Part shown: positions 1 through 6,841 of the stretch, in pieces
Position numbering within the stretch: the first letter of the stretch is position 1
How the letters are laid out: every line of letters starts with the position of its first letter
NCBI GenBank assembly: GCA_947463775.1
Contig: CANHVD010000131.1
Span: 1-11,174, forward strand
Direction: 5' to 3'
Source: Planctomycetaceae bacterium
Lineage (GTDB): Bacteria; Planctomycetota; Planctomycetia; Planctomycetales; Planctomycetaceae
Length of the DNA: 11,174 nucleotides
Translations under genes and position numbers: made by a program
The notes under the pieces: generated by a model
The model's database searches: none
What the model saw: only the letters and a program-made list of their open reading frames with translations
What the model was told of the DNA's origin: nothing

Positions 1-1564
1 ATTCAGGATTCTGTTTCTGTGAGTGCTGAGCTTCCCACTCGGAGTTAAACAACACGGCCAATTGATCGTACTGGTCCACGACCTGCCGACTGGAAGACAA
101 CAGCTGTAGCTCGGACTTGCATCCGGGCTTCGGCACAACCCACCGAGCCACCTTATAGTTCAGCCAGCGAACTTCCGTTTCGGTATCATACTCGGACTGC
201 AGACGAAACTTGACCACGTCAAACTGCAGTTCACCCACCGCCGCGAGGATCAACTGTTTGACAGAAGTGCTTGGAGTCTGAAAGACCTGAATCGCGCCTT
301 CTTCAAGCAACTGAGTGAGACCTCGCTCAAACTGCTTGCGGCGTCCGGTATCCATGCAGATCATCATCGCAAAGAACTCCGGAGAGAACTGCGGCAAAGG
401 TTCAAAGTTGACAGGAGCCCCTTCGCAGATCGTATCTCCTAACAGGAATTCACCAGGATTCACGAGGCCGATGATGTCACCCGGAAAGGCTTCATCCATC
501 GTTTCGCGTTCCTGTCCGAACAACTTGTGCGCACGCTTCAGGCGGATCTTTTTTGCGGTCCGAGGATGATAAACTTCCATCTCCCGGCGAAAGGTTCCCG
601 AGCAGACTCGCACAAAGGCGACTCGGTCGCGATGTTTCGGATCGAGGTTCGCCTGAATCTTAAACACAAAGCCAGAGAACTCCGGCCGCGCGGCTGGGAT
701 AGGCCCTTTGTCGCCCATCCGATCTCGCGGTGTGGGACAGAGTTTCAGGAAGCCACGCAGGAATTCTTCGACACCGTAGTTCGTCAACGCACTTCCGAAG
801 AAGACCGGAGACACTTCACCCGCCAGAAAGCGATCGCGATCATACGTCGCACCAGCGGCTTCCAGCAGTTCAACTTCTTCCCGCGCCTGCGCGACGATGC
901 CCTGTGGCATGTTCTCCGGATCAACTTCCGACAGCGGCATCAGCTTTGACGCAAGTCGATGAGTATTGTCGCGTGACTCAAACACAAACGCGTTGCGGGT
1001 GGCCAGATCGATGACGCCTCGAAAGTCGAAGCCTGTGCCCAAAGGCCAGTTGACCGGAACAGGAATGATCCCGAGTTTGGACTCGATGTCTTCCAGAATC
1101 TCAAGCGTTTCTTTGCCCGGACGATCCACCTTGTTGACGAAAGTGATCACCGGGATTTTGCGAATCCGGCAGACGTTGAAGAGTTTCTCTGTCTGGCTTT
1201 CCACACCGTTAGCAAGGTCCAGCACCATGACCGCGCAATCGGCCGCGACCAGAGTACGATAGGTATCTTCGCTGAAATCCTTGTGTCCGGGCGTGTCCAG
1301 CAGGTTCACCTGACAGCCATCAAATTCGAACGTCAGCACGGTCGAACTGACGGAGATCCCGCGTTGCTGTTCGAGTGCCATCCAGTCGGAGGTGGCAGAC
1401 TTCTGATTCTTGCGACCGCGAACAGCTCCCGCCGTCTCCAGCATCCCGCCATACAACAGAAGTTTTTCGGTCAAAGTTGTCTTGCCCGCATCCGGATGCG
1501 AAATAATGGCAAACGTTCTGCGGCGAGCAATTTCTCGCGTGACTACGGGATCAGTAGAGCTCAT
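1..1564 (-). CDS. prfC: Peptide chain release factor 3 (RF3), 3' end cut by window edge
   Basis: RF3 is a translational GTPase that removes RF1/RF2 from the ribosome after peptide release. The minus strand reads 521 uninterrupted codons from an ATG at 1564 to the left edge. The G domain shows the P-loop SHPDAGKTT (residues 22-30), the switch region QQRGISVSS (67-74), DTPGHKDFSEDTYR (90-103) and NKVDR (144-148). The arrangement SDWMALEQQRGIS and DTPGHxDFSEDTYR is specific to RF3 rather than EF-G or EF-Tu. Later segments also fit RF3: GFVFKIQANLDPKHRDRVAF, a PGDIIGL strand and VGELQFDVVKFRLQSEY near the C-terminus. E. coli RF3 has 529 residues, so only a few codons should be missing. The start is set by the conserved RRRTFAI segment; an in-frame stop lies about 70 bases upstream. 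No clear Shine-Dalgarno sequence precedes the ATG. No frameshift was seen. Confidence 0.96.
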   Translation of the reverse strand, partial: MSSTDPVVTREIARRRTFAIISHPDAGKTTLTEKLLLYGGMLETAGAVRGRKNQKSATSDWMALEQQRGISVSSTVLTFEFDGCQVNLLDTPGHKDFSEDTYRTLVAADCAVMVLDLANGVESQTEKLFNVCRIRKIPVITFVNKVDRPGKETLEILEDIESKLGIIPVPVNWPLGTGFDFRGVIDLATRNAFVFESRDNTHRLASKLMPLSEVDPENMPQGIVAQAREEVELLEAAGATYDRDRFLAGEVSPVFFGSALTNYGVEEFLRGFLKLCPTPRDRMGDKGPIPAARPEFSGFVFKIQANLDPKHRDRVAFVRVCSGTFRREMEVYHPRTAKKIRLKRAHKLFGQERETMDEAFPGDIIGLVNPGEFLLGDTICEGAPVNFEPLPQFSPEFFAMMICMDTGRRKQFERGLTQLLEEGAIQVFQTPSTSVKQLILAAVGELQFDVVKFRLQSEYDTETEVRWLNYKVARWVVPKPGCKSELQLLSSSRQVVDQYDQLAVLFNSEWEAQHSQKQNPE

Positions 1565-1648
1565 CGGGATGGATTCAGGATCAGGAAAGGAATAGACGGC
1601 GTCCGCCAGCAACGTTTTCTGTCGGAGTGATACGGTTCAGGCACGACG

Positions 1649-1677
1649 ATTACAACTACAATCACAACGTGTGTCTG
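1649..1677 (-). promoter_or_regulatory. Candidate sigma-70-type promoter for prfC
   Basis: On the minus strand CAGACA (1677-1672) and TGTAAT (1654-1649) are separated by 17 bases. They match the -35 and -10 consensus at 4/6 and 5/6 positions. Transcription would begin near 1642, giving a leader of about 78 bases before the prfC ATG. This rests on pattern matching only, and planctomycete promoters are poorly defined. Confidence 0.35.
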
Positions 1678-1722
1678 ACGTGTCTCAGAGACGGTGGTTC
1701 GGCAGCAGTCAATTAATCAAAA

Positions 1723-1748
1723 TTGCAGGCACGTTCCAGGTGCCGCAA
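1723..1748 (-). terminator. Weak terminator-like hairpin upstream of prfC
   Basis: On the minus strand a 9-base-pair stem with one bulged base (TTGC-GGCAC pairing with GTGCC-(T)-GCAA) closes a 7-base loop. It is followed by ATTTTGATTAATT, which is T-rich but not a clean T run. It could be a back-up terminator behind the stronger one at 1844-1880, or an element of the prfC upstream region. Confidence 0.3.
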
Positions 1749-1843
1749 CTCCGAGAACTCGGTGGATATTCACAAGTGGCGGACGGTGCACGGAATGTGC
1801 CCGCTACTTTTGAACGATGCTTGCTGTAAACGAAAGTGTTCTG

Positions 1844-1880
1844 AATAAAGAAAGACGAGCCATGGTGGGGCTCGTCTTTC
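1844..1880 (-). terminator. Rho-independent terminator of the TolC-family gene
   Basis: The perfect 12-base inverted repeat GAAAGACGAGCC / GGCTCGTCTTTC spans 1850-1861 and 1869-1880 with a 7-base loop. Read on the minus strand it is followed by TTTATT. It begins about 40 bases after the stop codon of the TolC-family gene at 1922, so it should end that transcript and separate it from prfC. Confidence 0.8.
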
Positions 1881-1921
1881 AGGAATTCAGAAGAATTCAA
1901 TTCAGTGCCGGAACGTGAAGA

Positions 1922-4219
1922 TCACAGCGACGCCTTTCCGGTGTTCGACATGCGGTTTCGAACCTCTTTCGAGCGTCCCGCGGGAGCTTGCTCAGTCTTA
2001 ACCGCGTTGCGAATCTGTCCCTGAACAGCACTGGATTGCGGTAGTTCCGTCAACGCGGTTGTATTGGCAGGAACTCGTCGCGGCTGCTGCGGAGGCATCT
2101 GCATCGGAGCTGGTTCCGGTGCAGGTGTCGATTCCGGCATCGGTGTACTCTGTTGAACCGGCTGAGTTGCAGGAGCACCCGGCACCAGCATTGGACTCGA
2201 TGTCGCTTCTGAAGCAGAACGAGGAGGAATACCGTCAACAACTCCAGGAATGTGTGGACGATCCGGACTGCTTTGGCTTTCCCACGCATTGATCCCCGGA
2301 CCACCCGTGAACTCCGCCGGCACAGCATCGACGTGTGTGTTGTCCAGAGCATGCGTCATCGCTTCGCCACGTCGCTTTGCATCGTCGTAGGCCCCCGGAT
2401 TCCACTGACCTTCCGCCAGATAAATCGAATTGGCCTCCAGCAGTGTTCCCTTGCGGAAGTTCAGCTCAGTGATCGCCTTGTTGTATTCAATGATGCTGCG
2501 AAGGTAGCTCTGGTCAGCGTCCCGACTGGTAATCTTTGACTCCAGTACGCGTCCCAGCGAGATCGGATCGCGAGCTTCACTGATCAGTTCACGCTCTGAT
2601 GTGGTGTCCGTGAAATCTTCTGCGACAGCAACTCGCTTTGCACCACTTTCCGCCAGCAAATACCAACGGTCCATTTCCAGAACAGCATTGTTCAGTTCAC
2701 GGGCAATTTCCTGTTCCTGTTCCTGCAGAACTGATTTCGCCTTGCGGAGTCTTAGTTCATAGTTTCTAACCTGAGCCCTGGCCAGTCGCAGGCCGAGAGG
2801 CATGGAGAACTGAAGACCTGCTCCCCAGCCGGTATTGTCACCCTGCGTCAAGGTCTCGTACGCACTGGCGTAGCCAGCGTCCGTCTGACCATCATCGTCT
2901 TCTCCACCCAGCAGTTTGTCACCAAACCCATTGATTCGATACTGCGAAACGAGATCCAGGCGTGGACGAGAGAGGTTCTTTGCCGCTTTCAACTGGAGTT
3001 CCAGACTGCGAATCTCCCATTTCTGTCGGCGTAGCTCCGGACGATGAGCTAAAGATTCAAGCAGGGACGATTCCCAGTTCGGAATCAACGGAGCTTCTGT
3101 CGGCTTATCAACAGGAGTCAGAAAATTCCCATCGTTCAGTGGAAGCCCAAGGAGACGTCTCAACCGATATTCCGCACTCAGGACGTCGGCCAATGAGCCC
3201 TTCATTCGTGCGTCAGCTTCATAGAGCCGATTTGCTGCCTGCGCTTCTGCATCTCGAGCATCTGCTCGGGTCGCGATCAGGTCCCGAAATGTCACGATAT
3301 CTTCAAACGTCTTGATTTCCGATTGATAGAGCTGAAGCGCGAGATACAAATCCCAGTACTTCGTCTCTACATCGCGGACCAGCGTCGTGACGGACTGCTC
3401 AAAGTCTACCAGCGATATATCCGTATTGATGCGAGAGATGAGCACGCCCTGAGACACACCGCTCACACCGCGAACGCCCTGAGCAATCGGACCGGCGATG
3501 CGAGTAAACTCGGTGCCACCACCAGCCAACAACGGCTGACGATACTCAGCCTGAATCGATCCGGTGTAAGCTGAAGGAAACAGACGCTGGAGATTGTTTT
3601 GGCTGTAGTTCCAGTCGTGCTGAACCGCGACAGTACCGGAATTAGCCAACGCCTTTTCAAGTCGAGCCTGAAATTGTCCCGTATCCTCGGAAAGTACGTC
3701 TCCGGCCTGAAGACCAAGGTTAGCTGTGTTCTGTGGGTCTTCCGACTTGCCGGCCTGCAGATTGGATGTAAAGATCGGATCGAAGTCCGACAACGCTGCG
3801 TCAACACCGCGGTTTCCAAAAAGAAAACTGGTATCCTGAATTGCGGCATCGTAAACCGAAGAGACACGGGATGGGTTAGCTAGCAGTGCATTCCCGGGCG
3901 AACCGAAGGACTGGTCGTCGCGAAGAATCGTGGCATTGGACAATGCCATCTTGATGCATTCGTCCAGTTTAATATGCCGCTGAGAGACTTCTTCGAGACT
4001 CGTGATTCTGCGCGGTGCACGAAACAGATTGGGATCACTCTCGCGTGATTCGGACTCGGTTGGATACTCAATTGACGTCGCAAAGTCTCGGTAGTGTTCG
4101 ATCGTCTTGTCTTCACCGACAAGATATTGCAGTCTCGCACCCGGCCCGGCGCAGCCCTGACTCAGCAGTGCGGCGAGCAAAACAGTCGCCGTTGATCGCT
4201 TCCATCGGGTCGTTTTCAC
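1922..4219 (-). CDS. TolC-family outer-membrane efflux protein with Pro-rich C-terminal tail
   Basis: This should be the outer-membrane channel of a tripartite efflux or type I secretion system. The 765-residue protein starts with a basic, hydrophobic signal (residues 1-22) ending SQGC (Cys23), an imperfect lipobox because position -3 is Ser. The TolC-type body runs to about residue 617. It contains two similar halves rich in long helices: RINTDISLVDFEQSVTTLVRDVETKYWDLYLAL, then a LAHRPELRRQKWEI segment and ARAQVRNYELRLRKAKSVL. LSAEYRLRRLLGLP is typical of the family. Residues 618-765 form a tail rich in Pro, Gln, Ser and Thr with no recognised domain. The start is a GTG with AGGAGG eight bases upstream. 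The expected partners, a periplasmic adaptor and an inner-membrane pump, are not adjacent, so the substrate cannot be inferred. The family call is strong; the lipid anchor is uncertain. Confidence 0.9.
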   Translation of the reverse strand: MKTTRWKRSTATVLLAALLSQGCAGPGARLQYLVGEDKTIEHYRDFATSIEYPTESESRESDPNLFRAPRRITSLEEVSQRHIKLDECIKMALSNATILRDDQSFGSPGNALLANPSRVSSVYDAAIQDTSFLFGNRGVDAALSDFDPIFTSNLQAGKSEDPQNTANLGLQAGDVLSEDTGQFQARLEKALANSGTVAVQHDWNYSQNNLQRLFPSAYTGSIQAEYRQPLLAGGGTEFTRIAGPIAQGVRGVSGVSQGVLISRINTDISLVDFEQSVTTLVRDVETKYWDLYLALQLYQSEIKTFEDIVTFRDLIATRADARDAEAQAANRLYEADARMKGSLADVLSAEYRLRRLLGLPLNDGNFLTPVDKPTEAPLIPNWESSLLESLAHRPELRRQKWEIRSLELQLKAAKNLSRPRLDLVSQYRINGFGDKLLGGEDDDGQTDAGYASAYETLTQGDNTGWGAGLQFSMPLGLRLARAQVRNYELRLRKAKSVLQEQEQEIARELNNAVLEMDRWYLLAESGAKRVAVAEDFTDTTSERELISEARDPISLGRVLESKITSRDADQSYLRSIIEYNKAITELNFRKGTLLEANSIYLAEGQWNPGAYDDAKRRGEAMTHALDNTHVDAVPAEFTGGPGINAWESQSSPDRPHIPGVVDGIPPRSASEATSSPMLVPGAPATQPVQQSTPMPESTPAPEPAPMQMPPQQPRRVPANTTALTELPQSSAVQGQIRNAVKTEQAPAGRSKEVRNRMSNTGKASL

Positions 4220-4227
4220 GCGGACAG

Positions 4228-4233
4228 CCTCCT
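4228..4233 (-). promoter_or_regulatory. Strong ribosome binding site that fixes the GTG start of the TolC-family gene
   Basis: AGGAGG on the minus strand lies eight bases before the GTG at 4219. It is the clearest Shine-Dalgarno sequence in the window and supports the GTG as the true start, together with the signal peptide that follows directly. Confidence 0.8.
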
Positions 4234-4309
4234 GCAGGCACAGACTTCATGTCTTTGATAAGCTCCGACGCCGTTCTTGGTTTTGTGTCGAGCTTCTTTT
4301 CTGGTTCCC

Positions 4310-4344
4310 CACCCGGCAACAGCGCAACGCGCCCCTGTCGGGTG
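4310..4344 (-). other. Leader hairpin upstream of the TolC-family gene
   Basis: On the minus strand CACCCG (4344-4339) pairs with CGGGTG (4315-4310). Inside this, ACA pairs with TGT and GCGC-GTT-GCGC forms an inner hairpin, with small bulges between. No T run follows, so it does not look like a terminator. It lies about 90 bases before the start codon and would sit at the very 5' end of the mRNA if the candidate promoter at 4350-4378 is correct. Confidence 0.4.
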
Positions 4345-4349
4345 ATCTC

Positions 4350-4378
4350 CTAATCGTTATCGTCAGAACAATCGTCAA
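4350..4378 (-). promoter_or_regulatory. Candidate promoter for the TolC-family gene
   Basis: On the minus strand TTGACG (4378-4373) and GATTAG (4355-4350) are 17 bases apart. The -35 matches the consensus at 5/6 positions, but the -10 at only 3/6. Transcription would begin near 4343 with a leader of about 124 bases. It is weak evidence and could be chance. Confidence 0.25.
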
Positions 4379-4718
4379 ACTTTGCCCAAACTTCCTGACA
4401 GGAACCTTTGAGCGGTGCTCAACCTGCCCTTCGGCAAGTATCGCCATTCGGAATGGAAACCGGCGGATGCTGCTCGATCGCTTCACGGATCGAGTTTCAT
4501 TAACATCCCGACTCATCGCAGCGTGCTGTGGCAGACTCGCGAATTTGCAGGGATTTTTCGGATTCCAACGGTCGGGCTGACTTCGGATCAACGATCATGG
4601 GGACTTCGGCTCACGATAATCCCGGGCGGATTTTGGGTTCTGCCGAAGCGGTGATCACGGAGGCTGGCTGACGGTGAACCCCGTCAAACAATCAAGACTG
4701 GCGTGGAAGGAGCCTTGG
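4379..4718. other. Non-coding part of the divergent spacer
   Basis: No convincing gene was seen here. Short open frames on both strands give Arg/Ser-rich translations without recognisable features. A 7-base inverted repeat CTTCGGC / GCCGAAG lies at 4604-4610 and 4642-4648 with a 31-base loop; its meaning is unclear. Promoter signals for the plus-strand YkgJ-type gene should lie in this stretch or in the repeat after it, but none stood out. Confidence 0.5.
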
Positions 4719-4755
4719 TGCCCATCGAACGACAGTCGGACAAGAGTGTCCAACC
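4719..4755 (+). repeat. Palindromic intergenic element, copy A
   Basis: The core CGGACAAGAGTGTCCAACC (4737-4755) contains the hairpin GGACA-AGAG-TGTCC. A TGCCC lies 11 bases before GTCGG, at 4719-4723. The same pieces recur in inverted orientation at 5257-5303 with one mismatch in the 19-base core and nearly the same spacing. This looks like a short REP-like dispersed element; only the two copies in the window can be seen. Confidence 0.6.
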
Positions 4756-4788
4756 AACATCTGGAACTTGAATTTTGGAACGATAACA

Positions 4789-5232
4789 ATGGAAACAGCC
4801 ACACTCCCCATAGTGACCAGAGAAACGCTGAAGCCCGGCGAAGTTCTCTGCAGCTACTGTACGGCGCGATGCTGTCGCTACTTCGCGATGGCGATCGATA
4901 CGCCGAAGACCTGGGAACAATTCGACAACATGCGATGGTACATGATGCATGGCCCGTTTTCAGTCTTTGTTGATGGCGCGTCATGGTATCTGTTGATCCC
5001 GGGCGACTGTCAGCATCTGCAGGCTGATCATATGTGCGGAGCCTACGACACTCGACCGCAGATCTGCCGCGACTACACGACAGACTCCTGTGAGTATGAC
5101 AACGACGGCGTGTACGATCAGTTGTTTGAGACGCCCGCACAACTGTGGGAGTACGCTCATGCAATTCTTCCGGCTCGAACGCGACGTTCGGCTGATGGCC
5201 GTGTCTCACTTCCATTGTTGCAGGCAAACTAG
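4789..5232 (+). CDS. YkgJ-family cysteine-cluster protein, putative metal-binding
   Basis: Proteins of this family (zinc- or iron-chelating CxxC(x)nCC type, once called Fe-S oxidoreductases) bind a metal or Fe-S cluster; their biological role is mostly unknown. This 147-residue protein has eight Cys, arranged as CSYCTARCC (21-29), GDC (74), HMC (83), RPQIC (93) and DSC (101). The CGAYDTRPQICRDY segment (residues 83-96) is a family hallmark. The body has no signal peptide or membrane segment, so it is probably cytoplasmic. I chose the ATG at 4789, with a weak GGA about nine bases upstream, over an in-frame TTG at 4768 that would add seven residues. It stands alone between two inverted copies of a palindromic element, 185 bases before hisS on the same strand. 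Confidence 0.82.
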   Translation: METATLPIVTRETLKPGEVLCSYCTARCCRYFAMAIDTPKTWEQFDNMRWYMMHGPFSVFVDGASWYLLIPGDCQHLQADHMCGAYDTRPQICRDYTTDSCEYDNDGVYDQLFETPAQLWEYAHAILPARTRRSADGRVSLPLLQAN

Positions 5233-5256
5233 TGCTTCGTCAGACCTAAAAACTCA

Positions 5257-5303
5257 GGTTGGACATTCTTGTCCGACAATCCAGCGACGGGGCAGGAATG
5301 CCC
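5257..5303 (-). repeat. Palindromic intergenic element, copy B (inverted relative to copy A)
   Basis: GGTTGGACATTCTTGTCCG (5257-5275) is the reverse complement of the copy A core with one mismatch. It contains the hairpin GGACA-TTCT-TGTCC. A second hairpin, GGGCA-GGAA-TGCCC, follows at 5290-5303. The first hairpin begins 28 bases after the YkgJ-type stop codon, but no T run follows, so a terminator role is not supported. The rest of the 185-base spacer to hisS (to 5417) shows no clear promoter or binding site. Confidence 0.6.
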
Positions 5304-5417
5304 ATTGCCCTCATCAAGTCTGAATCAGGTTCACCAAAGCAGCAGTCATGACGATGCTTCTTCAAGTGCCGCAGTTCATCAGGTCTCGCCCTTATTTCAT
5401 TCGATTGGCCTTCTGAC

Positions 5418-6761
5418 GTGTCCGACAAGAAAACACAGCGTATCAAACCTCAGACCCTGCGTGGTTTTCGAGACTTTCTGCCAGATCAAATGATGGCGCG
5501 TGAGCATCTGATCGATATCGCTCGATCAGTCTACCGCAGCTATGGATTTGCTCCGATCGACACTCCAGCGCTGGAGTATGCGGAAGTCCTGCTGGGCAAA
5601 GGGGGAGAAGAATCTGACAAGCAGGTCTTCCGCTTCACGGATCAGGGCGATCGTGATGTCGCCATGCGTTTCGATCTGACAGTCCCACTGGCTCGTTTTG
5701 CCGCGCAGTATGTTCAGGAGCTGGGCGTTCCGTTTCGACGCTATCACATCGCTCCTGTTTGGCGTGGCGAACGACCGGCTCGCGGTCGCTTCCGTGAATT
5801 CATGCAGTGCGATTTTGATACGATCGGCACGATGAGCAATTCGGCGGATATCGAAACGCTGTTCGTCATCAACGATCTGTTCGAAAAAATCGGTATTGAG
5901 CGGTTTACGATTCGAGTCAACAACCGCAAGGTGCTCAACGGGCTGCTGGAAAAGTGCGGCCTCGGTGAACATGCTGTTGGCATCCTTCGTTGCCTGGATA
6001 AGCTCGACAAAATCGGTCGTGATGCAGTCGCGGCAGAAATGGTGGAGCGAGTTGGTATCACTGCGGCGGGAGCTTCACAAGTTCTGGATATGGCTCAGTT
6101 AAAGGGTACTCCCGATGAGATTCTGCGTGGTCTCGACGGAATGCTGGCCGGAAGTCAGATTGGTGAAACGGGTGTAAATGACCTGCGGGAACTGTTTGCC
6201 TCGGTCGATGCCTGCGGCTGGCCGGCGGGCCGAGTATCCCTGGATGTTTCAATCGCACGAGGTTTGGATTATTACACCGGGACGATCTACGAAACTCTGC
6301 TGGGGGATCTGCCGGAAATTGGCAGTGTCTGCTCCGGAGGCCGCTACGATAATCTAGCCGATCTTTTTACGGCTCAGCAACTTCCTGGTGTTGGAGCGAG
6401 CCTGGGGCTGGATCGAATGCTGGCAGCACTCGAAGAACTGGGACGCACTCAGAAGGCCACAACACCGGCTCCGGTGCTGGTCACAATGTTCGATGCTGGC
6501 CGAGTCTCGGATTATCTGCAGATTGGTCGCCGCCTGAGACAAGCCGGAATTGGTACTGAGGTATATCCTGAAGCGAAGAACATCGGCAAGCAGATGAAGT
6601 ATGCGGATCGTAAAGGATTCCGACTGGCGGTGATTGCCGGCGGAGATGAATTTGCGGCCGGTCAATTTCAGGTGAAGGATCTGCTTAACGGCACTCAGGC
6701 GTCGGTCGCGGCTGCAGACCTGATCGCTCATATTTCCGCTTTGCTTTCACCACCGAAATAG
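5418..6761 (+). CDS. hisS: Histidyl-tRNA synthetase (HisRS)
   Basis: HisRS is a class II synthetase that activates histidine with ATP and charges tRNA-His in the cytoplasm. The 447-residue length is normal for the family. Seen in order: the N-terminal PQTLRGFRDFLP (11-22), DLTVPLARF (86-94), motif 2 RYHIAPVWRGERPARGRFREF (about 108-128) continuing into MQCDFDTIG, the His-specific ARGLDYYTGTIYE (280-292), SGGRYDNL (306-313) and motif 3 GVGASLGLDRM (324-334). A C-terminal anticodon-binding domain spans about 351-447. The DLTVP and QCDFD forms resemble eukaryotic and archaeal HisRS more than the E. coli type (PEGTA, QLGCE). The start is GTG at 5418: the frame is open only back to a stop at 5349, with no other ATG, GTG or TTG, and the next ATG (about 5490) would remove the conserved N-terminus. 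No good ribosome binding site is visible. Confidence 0.96.
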   Translation: MSDKKTQRIKPQTLRGFRDFLPDQMMAREHLIDIARSVYRSYGFAPIDTPALEYAEVLLGKGGEESDKQVFRFTDQGDRDVAMRFDLTVPLARFAAQYVQELGVPFRRYHIAPVWRGERPARGRFREFMQCDFDTIGTMSNSADIETLFVINDLFEKIGIERFTIRVNNRKVLNGLLEKCGLGEHAVGILRCLDKLDKIGRDAVAAEMVERVGITAAGASQVLDMAQLKGTPDEILRGLDGMLAGSQIGETGVNDLRELFASVDACGWPAGRVSLDVSIARGLDYYTGTIYETLLGDLPEIGSVCSGGRYDNLADLFTAQQLPGVGASLGLDRMLAALEELGRTQKATTPAPVLVTMFDAGRVSDYLQIGRRLRQAGIGTEVYPEAKNIGKQMKYADRKGFRLAVIAGGDEFAAGQFQVKDLLNGTQASVAAADLIAHISALLSPPK

Positions 6762-6841
6762 CTGAAACCAAAGATTGACTGAGCTGGACAAACAAGGCTG
6801 CAGATTGACTGCATTCAGACCGTTGGAATAGTTGCGCACTC

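Noticed and set aside
315..1630. Six plus-strand open frames of 61-140 codons
   Set aside because: They lie opposite prfC, whose minus-strand reading is an unbroken, clearly identifiable RF3.
1709..1900. 63-codon minus-strand open frame in the spacer between the TolC-family gene and prfC
   Set aside because: It begins within and runs across the terminator at 1844-1880 and its translation has no recognisable feature.
4247..4654. Open frames of 114 codons (minus) and 79 codons (plus) in the divergent spacer
   Set aside because: Both are Arg/Ser-rich with no motif and no ribosome binding site. The minus one overlaps the leader hairpin and candidate promoter.
6772..6811. Perfect 10-base direct repeat AGATTGACTG at 6772-6781 and 6802-6811
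   Set aside because: Two copies of 10 bases are too little to name an operator; it may be chance, although the 30-base spacing in a short intergenic gap could be tested against relatives.
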